Positions 21,691 to 32,854 of a stretch of DNA of 64,000 nucleotides are shown one piece after another (the first letter of the stretch is position 1; the number at the start of each line of letters is the position of its first letter). A program made the translations under genes and the position numbers. Source of the stretch: Sepiola atlantica (lineage: Eukaryota; Mollusca; Cephalopoda; Sepiida; Sepiolidae); NCBI GenBank assembly GCA_963556195.1, contig OY744547.1, positions 1,530,701-1,594,700 of the forward strand, written 5' to 3'. The notes below the pieces were generated by a model that was not told the DNA's origin, searched no databases, and saw only the letters and a list, made by a program, of their open reading frames with translations.

Positions 21691-21854
21691 GTATGTCTTT
21701 CAATAAATTCGGGCTAATCCTGTTCAACTCATAAAGATGTCTGAATAACAAATGTGAGAAAAGAGGTCATTTGTTATTGATTTTTGGTAAGTTGCAAAAA
21801 GATATTTCGATTACTTTTGTCATTTCTCTCTTTTTGTATCTTTTAATTTTCCAG

Positions 21855-22018
21855 TAAATTCTGCCGATAAAAGAAAACAACGCTATTGTCGTATCGTTAG
21901 CGTCTTATTCCTTCATCCCAAAGTAAATCTGAATTCTTCATTTCTGCTAACAGATGAAGAATTGCGCCAGATTCTCTTTACGGTTCTTAAAGAATTAGGC
22001 GAGCTTGATTTTCTTTGA
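21855..22018 (+). CDS. Candidate alternative terminal exon
   Basis: TTTTAATTTTCCAG ends at 21854, a good acceptor. The first full codon is at 21857, so the exon starts in the same phase that 16824-16903 ends in. The frame is open for 53 codons to TGA at 22016: NSADKRKQRYCRIVSVL... TDEELRQILFTVLKELGELD. Composition looks like a globular, helix-forming protein and not a simple repeat. No family is recognised. No AATAAA is seen close downstream. It could also belong to an unrelated or pseudogenised locus. Confidence 0.35.
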
Positions 22019-22283
22019 TGTTTAAGAAACCATGTAATTGTCTTGCATATCCATTTGTCATAATCGTTCGTGTTGGTTATTAATGCGTTGTTAGCGACTC
22101 CCCCCCCCCCCGTTTATATATATAGTTAGTATATTATATTTATATTTATATATATAGTTAGTATATTATATTTATATAGTACTTACATAAATTGTGATTG
22201 TTATTTGTAGTCAGTTACTTAGATTGTGATCTTGAGTGGCTTTTTGCCTTGATAAGTTGATATATATAATCAGTAGTTACATT

Positions 22284-23045
22284 GATTATGATAACAACAT
22301 TTATACAGTTAGTTACAGACTATTATGATAGCATTTATACAGTTACACAGACTATTATGATAGCATTTATATAGTTAGTTACATAGACTATTATGATAGC
22401 ATTTATATAGTTAGTTACAGACTATTATGATAGCATTTATATAGTTAGTTACAGACTATTATGATAGCATTTATATAGTTAGTTACACAGACTATTATGA
22501 TAGCATTTATATAGTTAGTTACACAGACTATTATGATAGCATTTATATAGTTAGTTACACAGACTATTATGATAGCATTTATATAGTTAGTTACACAGAC
22601 TATTATGATAGCATTTATATAGTTAGTTACAGACTATTATGATAGCATTTATATAGTTAGTTACAGACTATTATGATAGCATTTATATAGTTAGTTACAG
22701 ACTATTATGATAGCATTTATATAGTTAGTTACAGACTATTATGATAGCATTTATATAGTTAGTTACACAGACTATTATGATAGCATTTATATAGTTAGTT
22801 ACACAGACTATTATGATAGCATTTATATAGTTAGTTACACAGACTATTATGATAGCATTTATATAGTTAGTTACAGACTATTATGATAGCATTTATATAG
22901 TTAGTTACAGACTATTATGATAGCATTTATATAGTTAGTTACACAGACTATTATGATAGCATTTATATAGTTAGTTACAACAGACTATTATGATAGCATT
23001 TATATAGTTAGTTACAGGACTATTATGATAGCATTTATATAATTA
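22284..23045. repeat. ~35-bp AT-rich tandem array, truncated by gap
   Basis: More than 20 copies of GACTATTATGATAGCATTTA followed by TATAGTTAGTTACA, with a 2-base (CA) length variant. The last units become irregular just before the N run, so the true array is probably longer than assembled. Confidence 0.95.
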
Positions 23046-23245
23046 NNNNNNNNNNNNNNNNNNNNNNNNNNNNNNNNNNNNNNNNNNNNNNNNNNNNNNN
23101 NNNNNNNNNNNNNNNNNNNNNNNNNNNNNNNNNNNNNNNNNNNNNNNNNNNNNNNNNNNNNNNNNNNNNNNNNNNNNNNNNNNNNNNNNNNNNNNNNNNN
23201 NNNNNNNNNNNNNNNNNNNNNNNNNNNNNNNNNNNNNNNNNNNNN
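23046..23245. other. Assembly gap (200 N)
   Basis: Exactly 200 Ns within or at the edge of the ~35-bp tandem array. The flank at 23246 resumes with a related TACATAGATTATGATG text. A round 200 suggests a placeholder rather than a measured length. Confidence 0.95.
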
Positions 23246-23274
23246 AATAATTACATAGATTATGATGTTATATA

Positions 23275-24900
23275 GTTTTCATTTGATTACTTAATAAGCC
23301 ATCAGTCTCAAATTATAATTATTTTTTCATTCCTAATTCAAAACAGTAAAACATTTTAATGGAATTCTCTGATTATTTATTGATAAAATTGTTTTTTATC
23401 TTTATTTTTTTTTAAAACTTTATTTTCTCGATTTAACTCTTATTTATTTATTTTTTTATTGTATTTTTGTAAAAGTCTCAATACTTAGATATTTGTTACT
23501 AAATAAAATTAAAAATATTTCAAAATGGAAATAATTATTTAAAAACTGAATGTTATGCATCGCTAGTTAGGTTGGCAGGAGGTAAAAAAAAGGTTCAAGT
23601 AATTTGAGGGAATGAAAGAGACGATGACTCCAAAGTATGTGATCTCTCCACCATCTCCTGCCAAATACTATTAAGACATTTCCCCATAGAACCTTGGTAC
23701 TTCTTCTCTTCCCATTTCATTTGGCTCGTCAATGTCCACTGTGACTTCCATTTTGTTTTTTTTTCTTCCTGTTGCATGAATATTGATTCCATTTTCTATG
23801 GCCGTCTTCTGCTGTGCAGATACTTTTTAGATGTTGCGTTTTTTTTTTTATATCTTAGCCATTTTTTGGATTTTTGATTTTCTGTCATTTAAGAGGAGAT
23901 AATAAAAGGGGGGGGGCAAATGGAAGGGAGTGGGAAGAGTTATTACGGGAGGGGGAGTAGGGGGAGGAGTTAAAGGCAAGAAAATGAAGGTGGGGGGAGG
24001 GGAATAATTTGGAGAAGTTATTTTTTAAGAATGAAAGCAAAGAAATACAGATAATAGGAAGAAAAAATTATCGATAAAAAATGAAGAAAAAAGTTGGGGT
24101 TTTTTTGTTTTGTTTTTTGGTTTAAAAATTTTTTTTTTTCAAAATGCGGCCATTTTGAAGAAAATGTACATAGACAGATTTTAGTTTGTGTGTATATTAA
24201 CTATTTTTAAAATTTATTTTTTTACTTATTATCATGTAATAATTTTGTTTAATGTTTGGAAGATTTTTTGGGGGGAAGATTTTTTGGAAATATTTTTTTT
24301 TTCTCCTGAGTGTCCGGAAATGATGAAGACCCATTTGATCTACACTTTTGAAAAAAAAAATTATTTAAAAAAAAACTTATTCATTCATTGTCACTGAGAC
24401 TTAAGAGGCTATTGTGATTAGGGGGCATGCTAAGTGGGGAGTTGTGCAGCAAGATCTTTGTCGAAATAGAATTTAATTTTTGCGTTTTAGTACAGTCGGG
24501 GGAGCAGGGAGGGAATTCCAAAAGAATGCGGTCCGAGGACTTGGTTCAGTTTCTCATAACTTTTCCAAAACACAAAAAAAAAAAAAAGAAATCTTAACAT
24601 TTAATTAAAAACACTTCCTCCGAAATATGATTTCATCTGAGCTTATATTTAATTTTAGATTTATATTGATTGGGGTGGGCAGAGGATGTTTTGATATTTG
24701 TTTTTAAAATAAGCTTCCCAGTTTGTACCTATATTCTTCATCAACAGTGGTAAACACCTTCATTTAATAGGCTCAAAAGGTGTGTGTGTTGAAAGATTTT
24801 GCCGAAAGGGTTTAATCCATTAGCAACCCAGCATTTTTTTTTCTCCATATTTTTTTTTTTTTTTTTTTCATCTCCATCTTTGCTTATATTATTCTCTTTT
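23275..24900. other. AT-rich non-coding stretch
   Basis: No gene recognised. It has G-rich segments (23905-24010) and many A/T homopolymers. One short minus-strand LINE A fragment occurs at 24417-24535 (listed separately). Confidence 0.5.
24417..24535 (-). pseudogene. LINE A 3'-end fragment
   Basis: CTAAGTGGGGAGTTGTGCAG and CAGTCGGGGGAGCAGGGAGG match the region around the ORF2 stop in the minus-strand LINE A copies at 14868 and 52600. Short and decayed. Confidence 0.5.
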
Positions 24901-25002
24901 TGATTCCACGGCTGCTTCCATGGTTACAAGGGAACTTATCCATTCTAAAAAGAATCAAGTACAACAACCCCTCATCATTTATTAGTCTTCATTTTCGGAT
25001 CT

Positions 25003-25099
25003 CTCTCTCTCTCTCTCTCACTCTCTCTCTCCCTTTCTCTCTCTCCCTTTCTCTCTCTCCCTTTCTCTCTCTCCCTTTCTCTCTCTCCCTTTCTCTTTC

Positions 25100-25186
<87 letters not shown>

Positions 25187-25213
25187 TTCTCTCTCTCTCT
25201 TTCTCTTTCTCTC

Positions 25214-25282
<69 letters not shown>

Positions 25283-25435
25283 TTCTCTCTCTCTCTTTCT
25301 CTTTCTCTCTCTCTTGCTCTCTCTCTTTCTCTCGCTCTCTCTCTCTCTCTCTTGCTCTCTCTCTTTCTCTCTTGCTCTCTCTCTATTTCTCTCTCTCTCT
25401 CTCTCTCTATTTCTCTCTCTCTCTCTCTCTCTCTC

Positions 25436-25484
<49 letters not shown>

Positions 25485-25525
25485 CTCTCTCTCTTGCTCT
25501 TTCTCTTTCTCTCTCTCTCTCTTGC
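25003..25525. repeat. (CT)n / CTTTCT tract
   Basis: Over 500 bases of CTCTCT with periodic TTT and occasional GCT or ATTT. The predicted Ser/Leu-rich frames are low complexity. Nothing gene-like in 25530-26150. Confidence 0.95.
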
Positions 25526-26154
25526 AATCAAGTTACCCCAAACCATTCTTTGTTGGTTTATTTATTTGTCGTTTTTTCCCTTTCTTTTTGTTTACTTACA
25601 TTCAGGTCATCTGATCCTCCTCCTCCCACCACCACATAAACTGCATATGAGATCCTAAGTCGTCATTGCAAATTATTCACAATTCTTCCAACTTTCTATG
25701 TATCCTTAGACTAAAGCTGCTAAGATTACGGCGACAGCTTGCCACGAATTAAGATTGCAAAAATATTGCAAAAAGATTTTCATCTCGACTAGAATAAAAA
25801 TAATCATTGAAACAATATTGTTTTTTTTTTGTTTTGTTTTTTAATCATCTCTGCTAATACCTACACATTATGTAATTTCTAACAACAAAATTCTCCAATG
25901 ATTTAATGTCAAAATTTTACAAAGAGATTTTGACTGCTTTTCAAAACTCCCAGGTAAAGAAAATCTATATGTAAAGTTGTAATTTCTGTCTGTTTGTTCA
26001 CAAACTCCTCTTATTGTTTTGGAGATGACCCCATAACTATGTTTATTCTGAAATTTCATTACCCAATGTATTTGAATAAGTGTATTTCATTTTGATAAAA
26101 GGGAGGGTACAACATTATCGTGGGGTTTGGGTTTGTGCTTGATACCAATAAAGA

Positions 26155-26740
26155 CAACTTCTCACACCTGACACTATCCTGTATCTCTAAAAAGCCACCA
26201 TCCGCCCATGCATCGAGTATTGTTGTCACATCTGGGCTGGTACACCACCAACCAGTCTCTCCCTCTTAGACAGAGTCCCTAATTTAATAGGTTCTTCATT
26301 ATCCACCAAGCTCCAGCCCCTGTACCCCTCGCCGCAATGTTGCATCCCTGTACTCGTTTTACAAGTACTTCAATGGAATGTGCTCCGATGAACTTGCTGC
26401 TCTAGTGTCCCCCCCCCCCCCCGGACGTAAATACGCTCAACCAACCTGACAATCAGCTAAATCCCATCCATTCACTGTGGAGGTCCCCAGATGCCGGAGA
26501 GCCTTCTACTCCAATAGCTTCTTTCCTCGAGCTGCCGGCCTTTGGAACTCCCTCCCTGCCCCCTGTTTTCCTGACTGTACAGACATGCAGAAATGTAAAA
26601 CTAATGTCAACAAACATTTAGCTGCACATGATTATATCCTAAAGTGTCACCCTAATTCTCAGTAGCCCCTTATGTCTACAATGGCAACTTGTCTTGTTTG
26701 GGGTGAACCCAGTTAAAATTAAAAAAAAAATTTTTAAGTG
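26155..26740 (+). pseudogene. LINE A fragment
   Basis: TTCTCACACCTGACACTATC, TGTTGTCACATCTGGGCTGG, CTCCGATGAACTTGCTGCTC and the TACTCCAATAGCTTCTTTCC block follow the order in the A-copy protein. Frameshifts and a poly-C run at 26411-26422 break it. The 3' tail TTGTCTTGTTTGGGGTGAAC is intact. Confidence 0.8.
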
Positions 26741-27329
26741 TATTTAATTTTGATAAAACGGGGTGCAACATTATTGTGGGGTTTGTGTTTGCGCTTGATA
26801 TCCATAAAAAGGAAATATGGCGTTTTACTTTACTTTATTTTATATGCAACTTGAAAATTATAAAAGTTAAAAAAAAAAAAAAAAAGGAATAGAAATCCTT
26901 AAAAGTTTGGGGCTCGGATTCATTGATTCCTGAGGAAATCTCAGGTGTGTCTCACAGCCGCTAAATTTACCCTATTTATTTTAATTAACATTACTTTGCA
27001 GTCCCTCCCACCTAATCAACGCTGAGTATATTCTTGGGCCCCACTCCCAAAATTGAATATTATAAAATGTCAAAAAAAAAAGAATAAAAAAGGCCATATC
27101 AAGGTGTTATGTTCTTTTGCACTCAGCTAATAAACTTTCTCATTCAATCCCAATCCAATTTTTATACCCGAGAAGAAATCCAGCAATACCCGAGAGCAAT
27201 AATCTCGAACGTGAAAAAAGAAGGCAATTTTTTTGATATACATATTTCCTACATTTTTAGTTTATTAAAAACTAGTTTACTTTGCCAGTTCGCTACTTGA
27301 AATCAAAATAAAGTTTCGTTTTTGAATTT

Positions 27330-27540
27330 TTGAGATGAGGATTGATAATTTGCAAAATTTGGATTGTTCAGACTACTGTTCTCATCTTGAGTGTTATTCT
27401 CACAACGTTTCGACCGATGTAATCTCCGACCTTCTTCAGGCATATCTTGTCGAACTCGGGGAGTCTTTCTAGGTGCAGTCTTCTCGAAGGTTGAAGGTTC
27501 AATCCTCGGTACGGGCGGTACTAGGAATTGCGAATAACTG
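27330..27540. mobile_element. SINE-G tail (-) joined to a head (+)
   Basis: 27340-27480 carries the family tail on the minus strand (CTCACAACGTTTCGACCGAT, CCGACCTTCTTCAGG). From about 27487 the plus strand continues with GAAGGTTCAATCCTCGGTAC, a B-box-like head. A head-to-head pair of fragments. Confidence 0.6.
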
Positions 27541-27894
27541 AAAACTTAACATCGCGTTACTTACAGTCTCCCCACCTAATCAATGCTAAGTATATTCTTG
27601 GGCCCCACTCCCAAAATTGAATATATAAAATAAAATTAAGAACTTAGTTTAAAAAAATTTTTTTTTTTATTGATTTACTATTAAAATTAATGCACTATAT
27701 ATATCATATTAAGAAGATTCGATGTGTTAGCAGTTGAAATGAATCTTATATTAACAAAGTTACCCTTCCGTGTCATTTTTATACGTTTTTATCGAGAGGT
27801 AAATGAATTTTTCGCAATGTTTAGGCTAACTTGATCAAATAATTATTACCTTCATTATTATTAATTTTCACCTACCTTAAAACTGATTAACTTA

Positions 27895-28129
27895 GCACTT
27901 TTATCCGTTGTGCTACGGGTCCCCCGCGGTAATAATCAGCTCGAAGTGGCGGTCTTTTGAAGGTTGCAGGTTCAATACTCAATACAGGCAAAACTAAGAA
28001 TACAATTACGAATCACTTCGGACTTCTACCCGTTCGTGGCTGACGGAATGAGAGCAGGTTACCCCCGTGGATGAAATAAAGGATTCTAAGTGTACAATTA
28101 CGAATCACTTAGGACTTCTACCTGGTCAT
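27895..28129 (+). mobile_element. SINE-G, 5' part, interrupted by U2-SINE
   Basis: GAAGGTTGCAGGTTCAATAC, GAATCACTTCGGACTTCTAC, CTGACGGAATGAGAGCAGG and GTGGATGAAATAAAGGATTC form the head and body of the family. It includes a partial duplication (28090-28129). The U2-headed SINE is inserted at 28130 and the SINE-G body resumes at 28733. Confidence 0.65.
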
Positions 28130-28732
28130 TTTTGGCCAAGATCAAAGTGTAGTATCTGTTCCGATGTATACTGCACCCCATAGACCGGTATTGTCTTAGC
28201 TTTCGGGGCTTGATTTACGCCGGTCTATGGGTTTGTCCTGTGCAGTTCTAGGAGGTCCACCCACCCAGGCTTTGTGTGGTTAAGTGCCATTTGAGTTATC
28301 CCCCCTTTGCAGATTGTCTGTTTGGAGTCTCTAACCACTAGATGGCTCTGGTGGGGAGTAAATTTGCATAGGGGTGTGGTTTAACAGTATAAAAACTGTA
28401 CTCTTGATTGAAGAGTCGTGGTTGCTCAGTGAGCAAAGTGAAGTGGAGAGAGAGAAAGAGGTGCAAAAGGCAGTTGGCAGTTGGTGGCGAATACATAAAT
28501 TTTATTTTTCAAGAACTTTCCTTTTACGGATAGACCAGACTTTGTCTCCCCTCTTTGGGGAGGAGTAAATTTATTGCTTACTGCCTGAGGCGCCCCTACC
28601 AGGGAATGCCGACGGGGCAGCCCAGACAATTTTTAATGGCCAGAGTGCTCACCTTCTCGGGCGCTGGTTTATCAAATCCCACTTTCCCGACCTTGTGTCA
28701 CATCTTACCGCTGTAGGAGGTAGATAAATAAT
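28130..28732 (+). mobile_element. U2-headed SINE, copy 2, with solo-LTR insertion
   Basis: Starts with TTTTTGGCCAAGATCAAAG and GTGTAGTATCTGTTCCGATG, i.e. the U2 snRNA 5' region, followed by the family body. It is flanked by a perfect 14-bp duplication TTCTACCTGGTCAT (28116-28129 and 28733-28746), as expected for LINE-mediated insertion, here into a SINE-G copy. A 265-bp insertion splits it at 28275. Without this it would be about 333 bp, like the copy at 49565. Confidence 0.85.
28275..28539 (+). mobile_element. Possible solo LTR inside the U2-SINE
   Basis: The insertion begins TGTGGTTAAG and is flanked by CTTTG on both sides (28270-28274, 28540-28544), a 5-bp duplication typical of LTR retrotransposons. 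It has a TATA-like AGTATAAAAACTG near 28387. The 3' end reads ACCAGA rather than a clean CA, so the assignment is tentative. No internal coding region or second LTR is present. Confidence 0.45.
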
Positions 28733-29140
28733 TTCTACCTGGTCATGACTGATGGAATGAGAGTAAGCTATCTGTTCAAAATTCTGTAGAGATTCCTGGG
28801 TTTGACAAGATTCACTTAAGGAAGGTTGGAGATTACATTGACCGAAAAAGTTATGAGAATAACATCCAAATTGGGAACGATAGTCCAAATAATATTAATT
28901 ATCGATCCTCATCTCAAAAATTGTGAAAAAATAGTCCAAATAATATTAATTATCGATCCTCATCTAAAAAATTGTGAAAAAATAGTCCAAATAATATTAA
29001 TTATCGATCCTCATCTCAAAAATTGTGAAAAAATAGTCCAAATAATATTAATTATCGATCCTCATCTAAAAAATTGTGAAAAAATAGTCCGAATAATATT
29101 AATTATCGATCCTCATCTAAAAAATTGTGAAACCTTTGGT
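28733..29140 (+). mobile_element. SINE-G 3' part with expanded tail
   Basis: Resumes SINE-G after the U2-SINE (GACTGATGGAATGAGAGTAA, CCTGGGTTTGACAAGATTCA, AAGGAAGGTTGGAGATTACA). The family tail AATTATCGATCCTCATCT is then amplified into five 54-bp units (28872-29135). The unit is in frame (18 codons), giving an accidental repeated peptide. Confidence 0.8.
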
Positions 29141-29164
29141 TGTTTCTGATATTTAGCCACACAC

Positions 29165-29280
29165 GAACACGGTTGCCTCTACCGCAGTCGGTGTGATGTT
29201 TGTCTTTCAGGGGGAAAAAACAACATGGTCCCTGAAAAAAAATAAACATCATACCGGTTGTGGAAGAGACAACTGGTCTA
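29165..29280. repeat. Imperfect hairpin
   Basis: GGTTGCCTCTACCGCAGTC, GTGTGATGTTTGT and CTTTCAGGG at the left are mirrored by CCCTGAAAAAAAATAAACATC and ACCGGTTGTGGAAGAGACAAC. An old fold-back of about 110 bases lying directly beside the next MITE. Confidence 0.5.
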
Positions 29281-29298
29281 ATGGGGGAAAATAAAATC

Positions 29299-29829
29299 GG
29301 TTCTTGTTGCTTAAAAGTACGAAAAAAGATTTTTTTTTGTCTTTTCCTGAGAGAGAGTTAATTAAGGGGCAGTAACTGTGAATTGTAATTTTGAGCCAGA
29401 TTTTGTCTTTTCATTCAGTACAAAACTCAAACGTAAACACATAAAATTTTAAAATTTTCCATGCTGAACAATTAATTCTTACAATTCCCATGCTGAATTT
29501 CTTTCAGTAATTTCATTCAGTACACTAAATTCTTCAATTTTTCATGCTGAATTTTATTCAGTAATTTCATTCAGTACAAAAAACTATTAAATTTTCCTCG
29601 CTGAATTTCGTTCAGTGATTTCATTCACTACAAAATTCAAATTTAAACCAAATAAATTCTTAAATTTTCCATTACTGTATTCTTTTACGTTCATTTATTG
29701 ATAATTAATTTCCAGTTAATTGCTTTCGATGTAATAACAACAGTTGAATAGAGTTACTGCCCCTTAATTAACTCTCTCTCAGGAAAAGACAAAAAAAAAT
29801 TTTTTTCATACTTTTAAGCAACAAGAACC
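29299..29829. mobile_element. 531-bp MITE with ~77-bp TIRs and 8-bp TSD
   Basis: GGTTCTTGTTGCTTAAAAGT at the left is repeated in inverse at the right. Inverted similarity extends about 77 bases per side (including GAGTTAATTAAGGGGCAGTA). ATAAAATC flanks both ends (29291-29298, 29830-29837), an 8-bp duplication as in hAT, Merlin or P-type elements. The interior has several CATGCTGAATTT/TTCATTCAGTAC iterations. No transposase. Confidence 0.8.
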
Positions 29830-29979
29830 ATAAAATCTAATAAAGTACTTAGATACAATCTCTGGAAGACCAAACTATATGGAAGTACAGATAGCAGCCC
29901 TAAAAGAGACAACATCTATCCTAAAGAGACCCCTCGGATATAAGTTTAACTTGTAGGGAAATCAAGTGTTAACCCCCAA

Positions 29980-30325
29980 GAGGGGGGGGGGGGGGGCTCC
30001 TTAATCTCTTTAAACTAACTGAACTAAAATAAAATTGTTAAAAAAATAAATAAAAAAACAGAATACGACTTTGATAATTAAAAGAAATATACAAAAAGTA
30101 AAGACATTTTTAAGAGTAATCTTTTGAAAAGATTAATTTTCTAAAAGCGTCATTTTACTTTCTTTCAATTAAGATTTTTTCTCAAGATGTTTATTAATGA
30201 AACAATGCATTTTGTTAATGAAGTGTTTGTTGTTTCTTCAGTTTTCGTTCATAATGTTTTGTTTTTTTTATTTCTTTTTTTTTTGCCCCCCCCCCACACA
30301 CACACACACACACACACATTTTTAT
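29980..30325. repeat. Poly-G, poly-C and (CA)n tracts
   Basis: A G-run of about 14 near 29983-29996 and a C9(ACAC)n tract at 30286-30319. Otherwise AT-rich sequence without gene signals through 30540. Confidence 0.7.
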
Positions 30326-30559
30326 TCTCTTGGCAAAATAATTTGAAGAGACATTTTAAAATTAATTTGTCTTTTTTTGGAGTCGAGATGATCTCAAATT
30401 TAATACAAATTGAAAAGTATCAAATTTATAGCCGATTCCTACTTAATGGAAAATACAAAAGACAAACAAAAAAAATCTTAAATGAGTTCAAAGTAGAGCG
30501 AAAGTTAGTCTAAATGTGTCATACATAGAAGGATTTTAACTTTAATTTGAATCCCCAAA

Positions 30560-30685
30560 TTCCACCATGTTGTGGGGGCTCGAGATACGATGCAATTGTT
30601 AAAATAAATTTTTGATTTTTTGAAATGTTGTGGGGGCTCGAGATACGATGCAATTAAAATAATTTTTTGATTTTTTGAAAATATT
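30560..30685. repeat. Tandem duplication (~60 bp x 2)
   Basis: ATGTTGTGGGGGCTCGAGAT...TTTTTGATTTTTTGAA occurs twice in a row, with a 6-base length difference. A minus-strand frame spans it but looks accidental. Confidence 0.8.
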
Positions 30686-30739
30686 AACAAAAAAATAAAT
30701 AAATCTTTCTTTGGACGACTATTTTTATTTTTGTTGATA

Positions 30740-30920
30740 TTCTCACTTTAGGCCGATGAAAAACCTTTGACCTTCTTCAGGTGTATCTTGTCGAACACGG
30801 GAATCTATACAGAATTTTGAAACTGAACTCTTTATTTAATCCACATAGCGCAAAGGATAAAGGCGTTGAGTAACAATCAATTCACTTCAGGCGATACTAA
30901 GAATAAAATCAAAATTACAT
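30740..30920 (-). mobile_element. SINE-G fragment
   Basis: Plus-strand text GACCTTCTTCAGGTGTATC, TTGTCGAACACGGGAATC and TTTATTTAATCCACATAGCG is the inverse of the family body and tail. Decayed, with the tRNA-like part hard to place. Confidence 0.5.
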
Positions 30921-30939
30921 TAATAAACATCTTGAAAAA

Positions 30940-31486
30940 AATCTTAATTGAAAGAACAAATGCATTGAAGACATTGCTAAGGCTGCTGCAAAAAAGTGGG
31001 CTCCCTCTATCGTGCTAGAAAACTTCTCACACCTGCCAGTATCCTATATCTCTACAAAGCCACCACCTGCCCATGCATGGAGTATTGTTGCCACATCTGG
31101 GCTGGTGCACCATCCACTAGTCTCTCCCTTTTAGACAAGGTCCGAAAAAGAGTCTCTAATCTGATAGGTCCCTAACTATCCACCCTGTCTCATCGCCGCA
31201 ATGTTGCATCCTTGTGCTTGTTGTGTACTGTGCTCTGATGAACTTGCAGCTCTGGTGCCCCTTCGACGTAAATACACTCAACCAACCCGACAATCAGCCA
31301 AATCATATCCATTCACTGTGGAGGTCCCCAGATGTACGAGAGCCTTCTACTCCAATAGCTTCTTTCCTCGTGTTGCCGGCCTTTGGAACTCCCTTCCTGC
31401 TCCATGTTTCCCGACTGTACCGACATGCAGAAATTTAAAACTTATCTGAACAAGCATCTCTTTGGACAGCTCCCAATTTAGGACCC

Positions 31487-31517
<31 letters not shown>

Positions 31518-31620
31518 GTAAAACCCAAAAAAACTTTCACCCTAATTTTCAGTAGCCCCTTACGTCTATAGCGGCAACTTGCTTTGTTTGGGGTGAAGTA
31601 TGTAAAAAAAAAATTTTTAA
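30940..31620 (+). pseudogene. LINE A fragment
   Basis: ACATTGAAGACATTGC-type text, TTCTCACACCTGCCAGTATC, GGAGTATTGTTGCCACATC and the 31201-31449 frame (CSDELAALVPLRRKYT, YSNSFFPRVAGLWNSLP) follow the order of the A-family protein. Frameshifts, and a ~26-base C run at 31482-31507 in the 3' UTR. The terminal GCTTTGTTTGGGGTGAAGTA block is present. Confidence 0.8.
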
Positions 31621-31644
31621 ACTTAAAAAAAAAAAAAAAAAAAA

Positions 31645-31915
31645 AAATCTTAACACTTCTACCCGGTCATGACTGAAGGAACAAGAACAATCTACCTCTG
31701 TGTTGATTAAATAAAGGGTTCAGTTTGAAATTCCATATATAGGTTCGTGAGTTCGACATAAAGATTCACCGGTTCGAAAAGATGCGCCTAAAGGTCAGAG
31801 GTTACATCGGCCAAAACGTTGTGAAAATAACAACCAAGATGAGAATAGTAGTCCGAATAATCCAAATTATCAATCCTCATCTCAAAAATTCTGAAACAAA
31901 GAAATCAATCCTTAG
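31645..31915 (+). mobile_element. SINE-G, body and tail
   Basis: TTAACACTTCTACCCGGTCA, GACTGAAGGAACAAGAACA, AAATAAAGGGTTCAG, GGTCAGAGGTTACATCGGCC and AAAACGTTGTGAAAATAACA, ending AATCCTCATCTCAAAAATTC. It follows directly on the poly-A tail of the preceding LINE A copy. Confidence 0.75.
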
Positions 31916-32329
31916 AAATGGTTCCTTTAATATTAAAAAATATATATATATATTTTGAACTATCTTAGTTTTACTGCAATTAATTTTTTTTCTTTTAGAA
32001 AGCATTTTTTTTTTACTTTTATTTATTTATTTATTTATTCTAAAAAAAATTTTTCTACATAAGCCTATATATTTTATTTTATTTTTTTAAGCCGCTTGTG
32101 TGCAGACAAAAGCCTCATCCCTGGATTAAAAGGAATACAATTTAATTAACTTTTCCTATAAGAAATATCTTAAACTTTTATATTCATGTGAATTTCACAT
32201 TTTACAAAATGTGACCTTTGTAGGAGGATTCTGTGATGTACACACCTTAAAATATTGGAATTTGCAAGAATGTGTCTTTATCCCCCCCCTCCCTCTTCCA
32301 AACTATTTTATTATCATTACTAACTAGCA

Positions 32330-32780
32330 GAGCGTTACCACTGTCAACAAAGGGAAGAGTCTATTGGGTATGTGTACATAGTGTAATGATGTATGGAAGT
32401 GAAACCCTGCCAGTGAGGGTTGAGGACATGCGTTGCATGGAGAGAAATGATGAGATGATGCGATGGATGTGTAATGCGAGTCTTAAAGACAGGTTTAGAT
32501 CTGATGACCTCAAAGGACGATTAAATCTAGACAATATAGGGAGATGTGTGCAGAACAGGAGACTTCAATGGTTTGGCCACGTTGAAAGAATGGATGAGAG
32601 TTCTTAGGTTAGTAGATGTAGAACAGTTGAGGTTAGGGTTCAGTTTACAGGGGAAGGCCAAGAAAAACATGGGAGGAAATGAATGGACCTGAAGGATAAA
32701 TAAAGACCTGGCCAGAGATAGGTAAGTTTGGAAGTCAATTTTTAAAAGTCGTCCAACACATGCCAGCATGTAAAACGATT
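32330..32780 (+). pseudogene. LINE B C-terminal fragment
   Basis: The 32272-32607 frame encodes VCVHSVMMYGSETLPVRVED, MRCMERNDEMMRWMCNASLK, SDDLKGRLNLDNIGRCVQNR and RLQWFGHVERMD, the conserved C-terminus of a common invertebrate LINE. Continuing frames hold the GRPRK-like part with frameshifts. No RT palm, so it is a dead 5'-truncated copy. Confidence 0.85.
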
Positions 32781-32854
32781 CCTTAGTTTTGGGATTGAGT
32801 TATTTTTAAAAAAAATCTCCATTACAATTGTTCTATATAATTTGCTTTTGCCAT

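Noticed and set aside
28826..29149. Repeated 18-residue peptide (IVQIILIIDPHLKNCEK)
   Set aside because: It arises because the amplified SINE tail is 54 bp, a multiple of three. The same tail is non-coding in other copies.
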